From the NCBI RefSeq assembly GCF_016859285.1, contig NC_053414.1, positions 6,549,017 to 6,613,016 of the forward strand: a stretch of 64,000 nucleotides of DNA, read 5' to 3'. How positions within the stretch are numbered: the stretch's first letter is position 1; every line of letters starts with the position of its first letter. Of the stretch, positions 38,262 to 50,168 are shown piece after piece. This stretch comes from Xiphias gladius. Lineage: Eukaryota; Chordata; Actinopteri; Istiophoriformes; Xiphiidae. A program made the position numbers and the translations under genes. The notes beneath the pieces were generated by a model. The model did not search any database. It was not told where the DNA came from and saw nothing but the letters and a program-made list of their open reading frames with translations.

Positions 38262-38659
38262 ACGGTAAGACGAGAATAAACAACCGGGGGCGTGGAGAGG
38301 AGAGGTCAAAGAGGGAGAGAGGAAAGAAAATAATTAGAAGTTGTGGAGAAGAAATGAGGGAGAACAGGAGTAGTCTTAACTTTTCATTGCTTTCTCAGGA
38401 TCTTAAGTCTGAATGAATCCTATGCAACTTATAAGGAATCTTGATCTAACACTGTGCAGCAAGAATGGACTTATCACTAATTGATTCTTCAAAGGCTTCT
38501 TCCTTATCAAACACACAGTTTCACGTACTGGAGAAACAGCATAAAAGTGAGCCAAAGAGAAAGAAAATGGCAGACAGACAGAAAAAGGCCACATAAATAG
38601 ACAAGACAAAGACAGAGAGAATAAGAAGGAGATGGGGTGAGCTCTGATGATACACTGAA

Positions 38660-38665
38660 AATAAA
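38660..38665 (+). terminator. Putative rac2 poly(A) signal
   Basis: AATAAA lies about 0.4 kb after the rac2 stop. Another hexamer context exists near 39.8 kb, so the true end is uncertain. Confidence 0.35.
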
Positions 38666-39170
38666 GGCTGTTTCTTGTCAAGTCATTTCACTAATGTCAC
38701 ATTTGATATGTGAAATAAAAGTTCCTGTCACAGCATGTGCGTAATTATTTCCAAGCCTCTTCAGGGCCGATTTCCAATTACCCGGGAGGAGGAAAGACAC
38801 ACAGTGTAATGCACTGAGCTGGAAAATGCAGCAATAATTTGACGGAGAACAATCCAAGCCTTTTCTCCACAGGAGATACATTAGCAAAAGGAAATCACAA
38901 AAGTCCAAAGGAAAAAAAAAAAAAAGGATCTAATTTTGAGCTAGTGCCTTTTTTTAAATTACCATAACAATTGCAGAACTGATCGCATCCTGCTGGCATT
39001 TAAATATGCCAAGGTACACCGAGAATTTAAGGACCTGACAGAAAACGTATTTTTACAGAACTGCATGTATAATAATGACTAACTTCTTTGCTGAAAGAAT
39101 TGTTTTTCTTCTTAATGTTGAGGCAGAAAAGAATGTTTTCTCAGACATCATACAAGCACTGCCATTTTCA

Positions 39171-39173
<3 letters not shown>

Positions 39174-39246
<73 letters not shown>
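39174..39246. repeat. (TG)n microsatellite, 73 bases
   Basis: A long uninterrupted TG run, about 0.9 kb past the rac2 stop. Confidence 0.98.
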
Positions 39247-39248
<2 letters not shown>

Positions 39249-40210
39249 ATGAACGTCATGAATCATCATCTGCATGTGGGCTGTTTTAGAGTCATCCCGG
39301 ACCGGTGAGAAGACAGAAAGAGATTCAGACTGCTGTGGAGAAGAACATTTGAAAGTTCTGTAATGTTTCTGATAGAAAGAGAACACCTAGGTTTCCAAAA
39401 AACAAATTAACACTTGTGCAGTTATAATAAAACGGTACATTACTTTCTGTACAACATATTATGAGGCTTAATTTTAAAACGTATCATATACATAGCACCT
39501 TTCATACATTTCCCTGTAAAATATACCATTTTATCAGAATAAATCACTAAATGCAGAAGCAGCAGACTGTCCCAGCTCACACACTATAATTTCACCCAGC
39601 CAGCTTTGTCCACTTTTTACCAAAATTCCTGCACACGTCTCAGTGCCCTCTTGGGGCCAACAATATGTAACGGTGTCTTGTCCAACTTCAAATAATGATC
39701 ATATTTTGTTACTGAGCGAAAACATGGTGTTGCACTGAGATTGGATTAGAGATTGGAATAAGGATCAGGAATGTAGTTTTGTTTGAGCAGGGGAGGTGCA
39801 CAAAGTTGTATTTCAATAAAATTTATTAACAAATGTATTCATTGTTGTGATATTAAAATAAAAGATCCTTTATCGAGAAAAATGTTGTGTCTTCAGAGTT
39901 GACATGGCTGTTTCTGCTTTGGAAGAACTCACAGCTCTTATGGGGATCAAACATGTGGTTTTTCCAGGTCCTGCATAGTCCCTACAGCTTCCTGCAAGCT
40001 GATATATCTGATTGCATTTCTACCATCTGTTACATACGTCATCCGTCTCACTTTGCTCTCCTCGAGGGCAAGACACCAGGACAGTGATATCAATCTGAAT
40101 TATTTGTTTGGACTGATTTACAGGGGCTAACTGATTAATGGTGTAAATGGGGAGGGGGGGTAAAGTCATCTCCTCGCCAGGTGGGAAACATCACTCATTA
40201 TTTGTTGAAG

Positions 40211-40234
40211 TGTGTGTGTGTGTGTGTGTGTGTG
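40211..40234. repeat. (TG)12 microsatellite
   Basis: An uninterrupted TG run in intergenic sequence. Confidence 0.95.
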
Positions 40235-41680
40235 CATGTGTGTTTCAGAGAACAAATGATCCCGCTTAGCTGAAAGCCAGGGTTAAAGACACAATCCAAT
40301 GCAAAATGACTCTCTTCTCTTGCTAGCTGAATCACTCTATCATGATATAAGTAGACTTTAACGTACAGTAAATGCCAAAAAAAACATTAAAAAGCTTGTC
40401 TTTCCTCATAAATCCTATAACTGTTCCTGAATGGATGTAACGTATTGTAGAGATCCGTTTATAAGTAACATCAGTAGGCGTGTGTCTTTTTAAAAGCCAA
40501 CTCGATGTTAAGACACTAAATAGCTGGAACTTACTCTCACTTCAACACTCATACAAACCATTGCTTTAACAACCACTCTGTGCATGCGGTTCTTCATGCA
40601 CTGTTTGTCATGATCCAACTCTGCCTTGTAAAAAGTTACGTTTCTTTACTTATGTGTTTCGGCAGTAGAGTTTTGAGGGAAACGTAGTTGCTGCCTGGAT
40701 TATGTTCGTGGGTGATATTTCAGGGAACGAAGTGCTATGTTCTTGTACCACGGCGGTGGATGGTGGCCACACAGAGCACAGAGCTTTGACACCCAAGATG
40801 AGCTTTCACATTCTTAGTCCCTTAGCGGTTAGGTTTAGGCAACAAAAGCACTTTGGTTTGGGTTAGAGAAAGATATTGACTTTGATTACATAAAGTAAAC
40901 ATGTCGTGTCTCGTGCTTCAGGTCACTTTGGACTTTTTCAGTTGTTAACCACGACCTTTCTCTAAACTTTACCACGTGCAGTGCGTTGTCTTAACATAAT
41001 CAGAGAAAAAACTGAATCGTGCTTTAGCTGCTACAAGCTGACATTGTATTGAAAGAGATACTGAGGAAAACAAAACACATATATTGTCACTGAACATTTC
41101 GCAGCCACGTTGACTGTCAACATTTTGTAATTTGCCAGATTTGCTGGCGCCTATTAGAAGTATATCAATGCAATTCCAAGGAGATCCAACCTGCTTGACC
41201 TGCAGCTCAGCTGACGTTCTACCCATGGTGGTAATGCTGTGTGCCAGGGTCTGCAAAAAGCTCTGTGAACTTTTATAAACATGCAAATGTGCGCTTGGTC
41301 TTGCGGTTAGAAACCCTGCAGGGAATCTAATTGGTTACATTCAAAATGAGGCCTCACATACTGCAACAAAAACTACCAAGTCCTGAAGAACTTTGGTCCA
41401 GTGCAAGTTCTCTGGCAACAGCATCTCTGGGACTTATTTTCTACTGGAAATTACTAAAGAATTTCTAGGATTTCCTTGCGACACATTGCTAAACTTCTGC
41501 AATCTGACACCGAAGAATGCACTCGATAAAAAGTGCAAAAAACCCTGGTAACAGATTTTTTAAGTGGACGATTTTAACTAATGTATAGAGCAGTGCAGGC
41601 TTTCCACACCCGTGCACAGTCATAGGGGTGTGAAAAATTCTATCTTCACAGAAGACTGAGTGTGCAAGGGCTGGACCTAC

Positions 41681-42694
41681 AGTTGCAATCAGAAATGTTC
41701 AACCCCCTCACCTCAAAAGACATTATAGTGATGCGGATGAAAGATAATGACAATGCCAAAAAGAACTCATTAAAACAAACAATATTTATTGATACACATG
41801 AGTTATTTTGACTACAGAAGTTGACTTCTGCACACCAGACACACCGCTGGTCCAAACAATTCCAGTTTGGTTTCATCACGCCATAGAACTGTCTCCCAAA
41901 ACTCTGTAGTCTTTTCCAAATTCCTCCTGGCATATTCTAGTCGACTTTGGATGTTCCTTTTGGTCAAGAGTGGCGTGTGTCTTGGAGCCATTAAGTCCTT
42001 GGTTATTCAGTGCACGTCTTATAGTTGCCACTGAAACACTTGTACCAGCCTTCATCAGGTCGTCCTGTAGGTGTCTTGCAGTCACACGGGGGTTTCTCTT
42101 AGTTCTTCTGACTAAGTTGCTAAGGGCCCTTCATGAAATGCTGGGCTTTCTTCCACAGCCAGGCCCGGTTACAGCGGATCTATACGTTTTAAACTTCCTT
42201 ATAATGCTCCCAATGGTGTGTCTTGGAATATTACATTTTTTGGAGATTTTCTTATACCCAAGGCCCTTCAGGTGTGACGAAATAATTTCCTCTCTCAGCT
42301 TTTGTGGAAGCTCCTTTGTCTTTCCCATGATTGCAACTCACCTTGAACACCTTCATGGGTGGGGTTTATATATGCATCACAGCTGAAGCAAATGAAGGAT
42401 CATTATAGAGTTCCCAAAGGCTTAATTGTGTTTCAACTCCACTTTAGGCCATAAAAACTCTCAGGCAAATTTGAAAACAACAATATTATATAGGGGTTGA
42501 ATAATTGTGACATGGCTATCTTAACAAAATATACTGTTACACACAAATACTACATCATGCATTTTCTGTCTTGATTTGATACATCACTCAATTCATAAAG
42601 AAGTCATCTGAAGCAGAATCTTGCTCTTTGTGAAAACTTTAATGGATAAATCCTTAAAACCTTTGGGGGGGTTGAATATTTCTGATTGCAACTG
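41681..42694 (-). mobile_element. Tc1/mariner-like transposon, internally deleted
   Basis: Terminal inverted repeats start CAGTTGCAATCAGAAAT at both ends and extend about 28 bases with one mismatch. Each end is flanked by TA (41679-41680 and 42695-42696), the Tc1/mariner target duplication. On the minus strand, from a Met at 42328, the N-terminal paired-like DNA-binding region of a Tc1 transposase is readable (MGKTKELPQKLREEII, then SIIRKFK). A second helix-turn-helix segment starts at 42085 (MTARHLQDDLMKAG). A frameshift then leads into the start of the catalytic domain around a DETK motif, after which the coding sequence stops. The C-terminal half holding the other catalytic acidic residues is deleted, so the element is inactive. 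At 1.0 kb it is shorter than full-length Tc1 elements. Confidence 0.93.
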
Positions 42695-42696
42695 TA

Positions 42697-45059
42697 CATG
42701 TCAAAGCAAGACATGGATAATGGACCTATTTATAACCTAAAAAAAAAAAAAAAAAAAAAAAAAGTGAATAAACTTGCTGCGACACTACTTAGAGGATTTA
42801 GAAGTCCACAGACAACATAGAGTCAGGTGTGCACAAACTGCAAGCTAAATGTCATACAGTAGGCGTGAGTGGATAGCTTTTCGTGTATCACAGAATAATG
42901 TCTCGGCGTTAAATCAATATCCCTGTCTTTCCACCCTAACGCTTCTTCAGAGGCTCACTGATGTGACAAAGAGCAGTCAGTAAAAAGGATTGTGGTTTGC
43001 AGCAGTGAGGTAGGCAGCCTTTTCAAACCGGATTATCCTCCACTTGATGATTATAGAGAACGTGGGGCTGACAGCTCAGATTACAATCAGTAAAAAAACA
43101 GTTTAGACATAGTGCTTTGGAGATAACACTGGACACAAACACAGATTAAGATTAGGTTTACTGTGATCACTATTAAAACTAAAAGTGACTGAAAAAGAAA
43201 AGGGATATCACTTGTTTTTGCTTTTTGGATAAATCACTTCAATCTCAGCCTTGCTTGGATCAGAGTAGTCTTGTTTATCTTTCCCAAAAGAATCAGACCG
43301 ATGGACCTATTCCACACAGCAAACAATCTGACTTGTCATAGCAGGAAAAACCACAGGCAGAACTAACATTAACGATGGCTCCGCTGCAGCTGTGACTGCA
43401 ATGTAACTACACCTGTGTTTGACTGGACAAAATCTCTGCTGTGAAAAAGGTCTCTTCAGCTTTAGTTTCCCTCTACTTTCCCCCTGGTCTACTGGGCCCC
43501 TTTTGTGCAACGTTTAACTGAAATTTTTACGACTTTATCAACTGAACACTCTGGCCAGCAGGTATATGTATGCATATTAGACTTAGAGCAGGCGAACAGA
43601 CAGGGCCAATGACAGAAACTGTTGAGGGTTGTACCTCCTTAAATTTAACATGACGGGTTCAAATTAAATGGCAAAATATTGCAGTTTTTCTAAAACATCC
43701 AACAGGGGGCACCAGGGACGGACAGAAAAGTCAGTACGGGGAAAAGGGAAAAAAATGAGAAAAATGGAGGGTGATGAGAGGGGAGGTGAAGCAGCTCTGT
43801 GAACATAAGCTAGCTAAAAGAGGGGAAAAAAATCAACCTATTTCTTTACATTTAAAATCAAAGTTAACTATGCCTGAGTTCATTTTATCATTAGGGAATA
43901 GAAGAGGATCTTATTTATGATGGCTTGTGAAGAATTCCCCGGTGGGTTTCTTTTTTTTTCTGGGTGTCGCTGCCAATTTTTCTTGTGATGTGTGAAAGAA
44001 AACCCAGCAATGTAGACGTTAGAAGTTTCGTGATATCAAGAGATTTAAAATGTAATTATGCCGGAAAAAAATGGTTAAACAAGTGGCATGTTATTTCATA
44101 GTTAAACAAGTCTTTTATGCTGGATGTGGTTTTTAATCCACTCTAGACAAAAAAAAACACCACTTAATCTGCGCATAGTAAAAATGTAAGAGCATGGTAT
44201 GAAGTTTGTCGTTTTGTTTTTGGGATGGAGAGAAATGCCGATGACTGGGGATTGAAAGACCATTCCAGGGTTTGGTCCAGATGTGTGGGATTCTTCACCT
44301 GAATTTCAGATTGGTTTTAAAAGCTATAACGACTTTGATTTGAGCTAAAAATATATATTTCAATTAAAAACTTTCTAACTGAAGAAATTGAACTCAGGAT
44401 TCACAATTATAAGTTTAGCTAAAAATCCTTTATTATCATATAAAACAAATATTTGAATTGTATAGCTACTTCTGAGGACACTAAGGTCAAGTCCTCTGTA
44501 GTTTATCAACCTAGGGCGAGTTACACTGTATCTTTCCTGGGATCGGAGGACATTCACTCGGGATGTTGGTATTTCTAAACCCAACCATACTGTTTACAAC
44601 CTTTCTGTCACGTAATAGTTTTACGGATCCAAGCCGCGTACTCGGGATGCTAGAGGTCCATGAATGCAGTTGCTTTTCTACATACAGTTACAACATGAGC
44701 ATTTGGACAGTGACACAATTTTCGTAATTTTGCCTCTGCAGCACCAAGACACCTGGAAGACCACACGAGAGCAAACAATCAGGACATACACCTAAAGATA
44801 TTGCTTCATAGCACTACCGGTGGACAAAAACTCCACAGGGTAGCTTAAAGTTTAATGCCGTATGAACATACTGTATGAATACATTTTTATAATGACCTAC
44901 CGCACACACAGATGGACACATTGGTAGCACCAGGGCCAGGGAGAGTGAGACAAGCAGTAACGTATGCAATGGATTAGCTAGAAAACGAGTTTCACACAAA
45001 AAACTAAAGTAAGCATAACACTGTAAACGACAATGCAGATAAAATATTTAAATACTCAC
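42697..45059. other. Stretch with no recognised gene
   Basis: It contains an A-run near 42742 and AT-rich unique-looking sequence. Near 44808-44840 a short block (CACTACCGGTGGACAAAAACTCCACAG) resembles blocks near 53648 and 54120 in intron 1 of the intact protease, linking this flank to the same duplication. I looked here for exons 2-6 matching the orphan protease exon 1 and saw none. Confidence 0.45.
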
Positions 45060-45099
45060 CGAGCCACAGCAAAAAGATAAGGAGTATCAGACGAGCCAT
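45060..45099 (-). pseudogene. Orphan signal-peptide exon of an S1 protease paralogue
   Basis: On the minus strand a start codon at 45099 is followed by 13 codons of hydrophobic leader (MARLILLILF... ending in LLWL) plus one base, then GTGAGTATT. Exon 1 of the intact protease has the same length (40 nt), phase and donor (GTGAGTACT). No second exon was found on the downstream side below 45060, and the only other protease exons nearby lie upstream. It is probably the remnant of a third gene copy. The alternative is a live gene whose other exons I failed to see. Confidence 0.6.
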
Positions 45100-45389
45100 T
45101 GCTGTCATTCACCCTACAATGACTGCGTTTCTATCACAGCTGTGGCGACTATCAGTGAACACACAAAGGCTTATCAACACAGTCCTACACGCTGCAGACC
45201 TCCGCAAGTATCCATCACTATCAACGGTTTCTGGAATGAAACTATGCCCTACAGAGGCACTTTCTTTTGCCCTGTGAACTCACTGACTTGAATGGCGTGT
45301 TCTAAACACTCCTTACTGAATGTCACACAGACCATTAATGAAATGTTCACTCATGAAATTAAAACAGCTAAGGATCCTTAAGAATTACG

Positions 45390-45390
45390 T

Positions 45391-45427
<37 letters not shown>

Positions 45428-45437
45428 AATATATATC
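45390..45437. repeat. (AT)n microsatellite
   Basis: An imperfect TA run with AAAT interruptions, just downstream of the protease pseudogene's last exon. Confidence 0.9.
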
Positions 45438-45523
45438 ACAAGTCAATATCACTCAAAGTTTCTTGTAGAGCTAAATCTCTACTTGTATACTCTGAAAAAG
45501 TTTCAGTCTTTTTCCAGTTAACC

Positions 45524-48500
45524 TCAAAATGGACCACACCCTCTTTTTGGCATATCAATGATATCCTCGATCCATTTTATGTATTCTTGACTGCAGATGT
45601 CCATGAATACAGCTGGTGCAGTACATATATAGTCAGTATCACCAGTGAAAGAAGGGACACCGTACATTTTGTTCTCGTACACCACTCCTCCACCAGTCAC
45701 CCTGTGAGAGAGGAAGACACTGTGTATGGCTTGTGATATATTTCTTCTCCTTTTATTAATATCTTGATTTAGCTTGATGATTAAAACTTTAATGACTGTA
45801 CAGAAGATGTACGTTGAGACGCCACGTAAACTCACAGCACACACGTCCACCCCAGGACTTTGGCCACAGAGCCAGCGATGATACACCACTTTTCTGTAGA
45901 AAAAGTGTGTTTTGTTTTTCAAAGCGAGTCCCTGACAGTCCACGATGTCAGCGTCTACACGCTGGAGAGTATGTGATACACCAGGCGCTAGAGGAAAAAA
46001 AGAAAGCAAAAACAAAAATGTTCTTATTATCTATTTAATCTGAAATATTCTGAAAATGCCCTAAACTGTAAGATTAATTTACAAAACCTGCCCATGGGAT
46101 TTATCATTTATTATTAGGTTCCCTCTTAACTTGTTTTTAGAATTTTAAGGAATCAAACATCTTAACATACCTGTAATAATCTTCTTTATCTGAAGATATT
46201 ATTTTTCAAAACATTGTAAAATATGATGATCTACACCTGAAGAGAAATGAAACTCACCCCATTGGCAGATTTATGAGTTTTTCTGTTTGGAGAACAAAAT
46301 GGCTATGATATGATTTTACAGAAAGACAGAATGAACTTCATGAAAATACATTTATTAAATTATCCAAAAAACTCTCACTTTTTTCGTTGGTCTTTAAATC
46401 CTGCTCTCACCAAAGCAAAGAGCATATACTCAGTGGCTTGTCCCAGCCTCATATCTACATTGTATCTGACCTCTCTATTCTCTTAATGCCATCCACTACC
46501 TGCTGTGTCAACCCCCGGATCTACTCTGTATCACTAGGAACTGCATTAGACCACCTACCTAAAACGTTTAACTGGTGTCTCTAGAAAAAAAAGATCAAAA
46601 ATACTCTCACTTCTTTCCTTATTAGAGCCTCAGCTAGTGGCAGCATGACCTGAGATCTTAACCTTTTCACCCCTAAAAAATAACAAAAATAAGGAGAGAT
46701 CATTTTCACAACACCTTAGGAAACACTTGCCCCTTGTATAGCCCATCTGTGACCTCAGCACTCCATGTGCTATGGATTCAGGGAATAAAATAAAGAGCGC
46801 TGTGCTCACTGGACTACCTGTTGATGTGCTTTGTGGTGTGCTTTTCAGAGTCAGGTCATTTGCCTTCGCCACGTCTGGACCCATGTAATAATGACCGCTC
46901 ATGGTCGGCAGGGTTATTTTCCTTTCTTCAATGTGCAGCAAACACAAAACTGAATGTGCAGGAGCTTGACAGTGGCACTTGGCAATGTGGCAAGGTGTTA
47001 AAATGACACGCAGGAAAATTAGATTCTTGCCAGAATCAGTGCTAAAGTTAGCAAGCTACTTTATGAGGGGAATTCTCATGCAATCCCTCTGTATGAGAGG
47101 AATTGAGCTTCCACTTTATGAGAGGAATTCTTAACAGCACAATAGGTCTTCCCAGATGTCGAATGTTGTAAAGGGTCCGTTTTAAGAAGTAATAGTTAAT
47201 AGCTGAACTTATGTGTATAATGTTTGTAGGCAACAGAGTGTGAAAAACACACCACCAAAAAACAACATTGCAGCAAGAAGATGAAATATTCTTTTTTTTT
47301 CATTTTTTCTCTTCAACTGAAGAAGAGAAAGCTTTTTTTTTTTTTCCGGCTCAAACTGTGTAAGCTGGAAACATCAAGAGGTCAGTCTGAGATGGCCTTT
47401 TCAATCAACTCATGAAAGTAATATTAGCTTGATTAGTTGGCTAATAAAATCTGCGACAGTTTCCGCCGACCAAATCAACAGTCAGCAGCTACAATTGAGA
47501 TGCCTGCTTTTGTCTTCTTCTGTCTGAATTCAAGGACTCATTTTGAATGGTAAATCTTTATCATCGTACATTGTGCAAGAACAAAAAGCTTGATGGGTGA
47601 AGTTACAGAGCTTGTTGACCATAAATACTGTAAACGGGTATGCATGTTATCCTCACTGTAATGTACAGGGGCTTCAGAAAGCCGCTTCATCATCTTGGCT
47701 GTATGCTTCGGGTGCTGAAAGGTGAATTGTCAGCCCAGTCTCAGGTCACATGCACTCTGGAGCAAGTCTTCTCCAACAACATCTCTGTATTTGGATGCAT
47801 ACATCCATCCCTCAATTCTGACCAGTCTCCAACTCCCTGCCACTGAGAAGCCCCCCAGTAACATGATGCTGCAGCCACCTTGCTTCACCATAGGGATGGT
47901 ATTAGCCAGTTGATGAGCAGTGCCTGGTGTTCAACAACCTTGGCTACCTCCCTGACCAAGGCCCTTCTTGCCCGGTTAGTCGGTTAGGCAAGACAGCCAC
48001 CTCTAGGAAGAGTTCTGGTGGTTCTGGACTTCTTTCATTTCATAACCATTGAGGCCAGTGTGCACCTGGGAACACTCAAAGCTTTAGAAATAGTTTTGCA
48101 CCCTTGGCCTGATCGATGGCTCACCAGTGTTATCATATTATTGCGGAGGTGTACAGAGAGTTACTTGGACTTCATAGCTTGGTTTTTGTCCTGACATTCA
48201 GTGTGAATTGTGAGACCTTATATACACGGGTGTGTGCCCCTCTAAACTATGTCCAGTCAAATCAATTTGCCACAGGTGGACTCCAATCAATTTGTAGACA
48301 CATCTCAAGAAAATGTAAAATTGTAAAATATGTTTAGAGAATTATCACTGATGATGACGATGGGACGTAACTGATAATGTTTCACAAGTCCAAGAGAACA
48401 CAAGTATAGATAAAAGGCCCAGTGTTTACATAGATATATACAAAAATGTTTTACTCTCATTTGACAAATGGAAAAATATGTACAATAACTATAGTGTAGT

Positions 48501-48817
48501 GACTTTAAATATCAAAGCTACCTTGTTTGCTGTTGCATCTAAGTCAGCTTTGAGCTGTTTTTCCCTTAGACAGCAGAAAAAATATAAGTAAATATAAAAC
48601 TCTTTGAAATCATATCACATCTCAGATTTCAGGGTGATTTCGGCAGTCGGGAAGAGTTATAGGTCAAATATGAGTGGGAATAGGCAGCTTCAGCTGCATG
48701 ATGTCATAGGACCTCTCCTTGTTGTTTTTGCCAGTGTCTGTGTAGATCTCAGGAGGTGCTTTGATTTCCACTGGCTGTCCTGGACCTGGGTGCACACCCA
48801 AAACTGCACGTATAGTT
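45524..48817 (-). pseudogene. S1 serine-protease pseudogene (trypsin fold)
   Basis: Three exons on the minus strand match exons 3, 5 and 6 of the intact neighbour. Exon-3-like, about 48643-48817, keeps YDIMQLKL around the catalytic Asp, but an in-frame TGA stands at 48664-48666 just before the PITLPDC segment. Exon-5-like, 45836-45987, is open with good splice sites and ends WLCGQSPGVDVCA, keeping the S1-pocket Asp. Exon-6-like, 45524-45701, starts GGTGACTGGTGG where the neighbour has GGTGACTCTGGTGG: two bases are missing, which shifts the frame and removes the catalytic Ser. No equivalents of exons 1 and 2 were found; a weak exon-4 candidate lies near 46830-46930. A DNA repeat at about 47660-48310 occupies one intron. 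The disabling changes are read directly; pseudogene status is inferred from them. Confidence 0.85.
47660..48310. mobile_element. Dispersed teleost DNA-repeat remnant
   Basis: The text CATCCATCCCTCAATTCTGA, the ATGATGCTGCAGCCACC region and ACAGGTGGACTCCAATCAA match, from memory, a high-copy fish repeat. No intact open frame or clear terminal repeat pair is visible, so I leave the superfamily unassigned. It sits inside the protease pseudogene between the exon-3-like and exon-5-like pieces. Confidence 0.6.
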
Positions 48818-50142
48818 CTACAAGTAAGAGGAGGATCACTGAATTACTGTAAATACATCATATTTTAATACTATTGGTCAGTATTTATTGAACATGAACA
48901 CAAGTAATGCTTTTTTCATTTTGAGCTTGCCGTAGTATTTTACATCAAACCATTAATGATTGCTGCTTTAAGACTTCCAGATTGAATTTTTCAGTCTATG
49001 AGTGAGAAATATATTGTTTTGTAGGTTTGTTGGTTTGTTTATTTGTCAGCGGGACTAAGCAAAAACTACAGAACTGATTTGTGCTGAACTGGGTGGATGG
49101 ACGGTGGTATGGGCCAGGGAAGAACCCATTAAATTTTGTTGCCGGTCTGGATCATTTACTACGTATTTGAATTTTTGTCAGTCTGTGCTCTGGTGTATGT
49201 TGTTTGACATTGGCCTTGGCGGAGGTCTGCACTCTACTGAGTGCATATTCAAGTTGGTTGGTTTATTTGTCAGCAGGATTAAGCATGTATAAATCTGTGT
49301 ATAACCTGAACGAGAGCTGTGTTTTAAACAAAATTCAGTAAGCAGGTATACTAGACAAGCAGAGAGCCAACAGAATTCATGCTGATGCACTAATTTATAT
49401 GGACATTACTTTCCTGTTATAGACCACAAACCTTCCCACAACTACAGCAGGTTTTTCCGCAAACACCACCGGTAGACTATCTCTCTAAAAACTCCTTGCC
49501 TTGTACTGACCTTTGCAAATTTTTAATTTTTAATACAAGACGTGATGTCAAAAACACATATGCTATTTCATTTGGATTGCTGGGAAGTCTTCGGCATACT
49601 GCTGAATATACACTATCCAGTGCAAACTGTATACAGATAAACAGTGAGGCATTTGTTGACACAGGAAAAAAAAAAGTATAATCAGAGTGACAGAGAGAGA
49701 GAGAGATGGACAGAAGTCGTCTTAACAGCTCAATTTCAATTTAAACTCCATAAAACTCCGTAAAATGGAACATAGCACACCATTGTAAAAAAAACCCAGC
49801 TGATTATCAAATCAGTTAAATTTAATTACAATTCCCTTCATTTTTCCAGCATATTTTAGAGCTTAACCGAGACTTAGTTTTTCTGCTACAATAATTGTAT
49901 TCCCATTCTTCAGTGCCAATTTACCGATAAAACCAGAATAAGCTAACAAGTGTTACTTTGCTAATTGTTTTATTTTATTTTATTTTTTAGATAAGTTGTT
50001 TAATTGTTAATATCTACTTATTACAGGAAGAGTTAGTTTTACATGATATTTATGTCCAACACAGTTTTCTTTCTTAACATTTTGTGGGTAGAAAAAAAAA
50101 CATCACACAAGTTTCACTGAAGAGCCAAAATCTCATGGATCA

Positions 50143-50148
50143 TTTATT
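50143..50148 (-). terminator. Putative poly(A) signal of the intact protease
   Basis: The minus-strand AATAAA lies only about 20 bases past the stop codon at 50169, giving a very short 3' UTR if used. Confidence 0.5.
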
Positions 50149-50168
50149 TTGAGTGTTAAGCATGACAT

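Larger units (their letters stand above)
38262..41680. other. rac2 3' UTR and intergenic stretch
   Basis: The 3' UTR begins at 38262. Poly(A) hexamers occur at 38660-38665 and again near 39.8 kb. Two TG microsatellites lie at 39174-39246 and 40211-40234. No other gene was recognised. Confidence 0.5.

Noticed and set aside
41970-42386. 138-codon open frame, plus strand
   Set aside because: It is the antisense of the Tc1-like transposase, which is the real coding direction.
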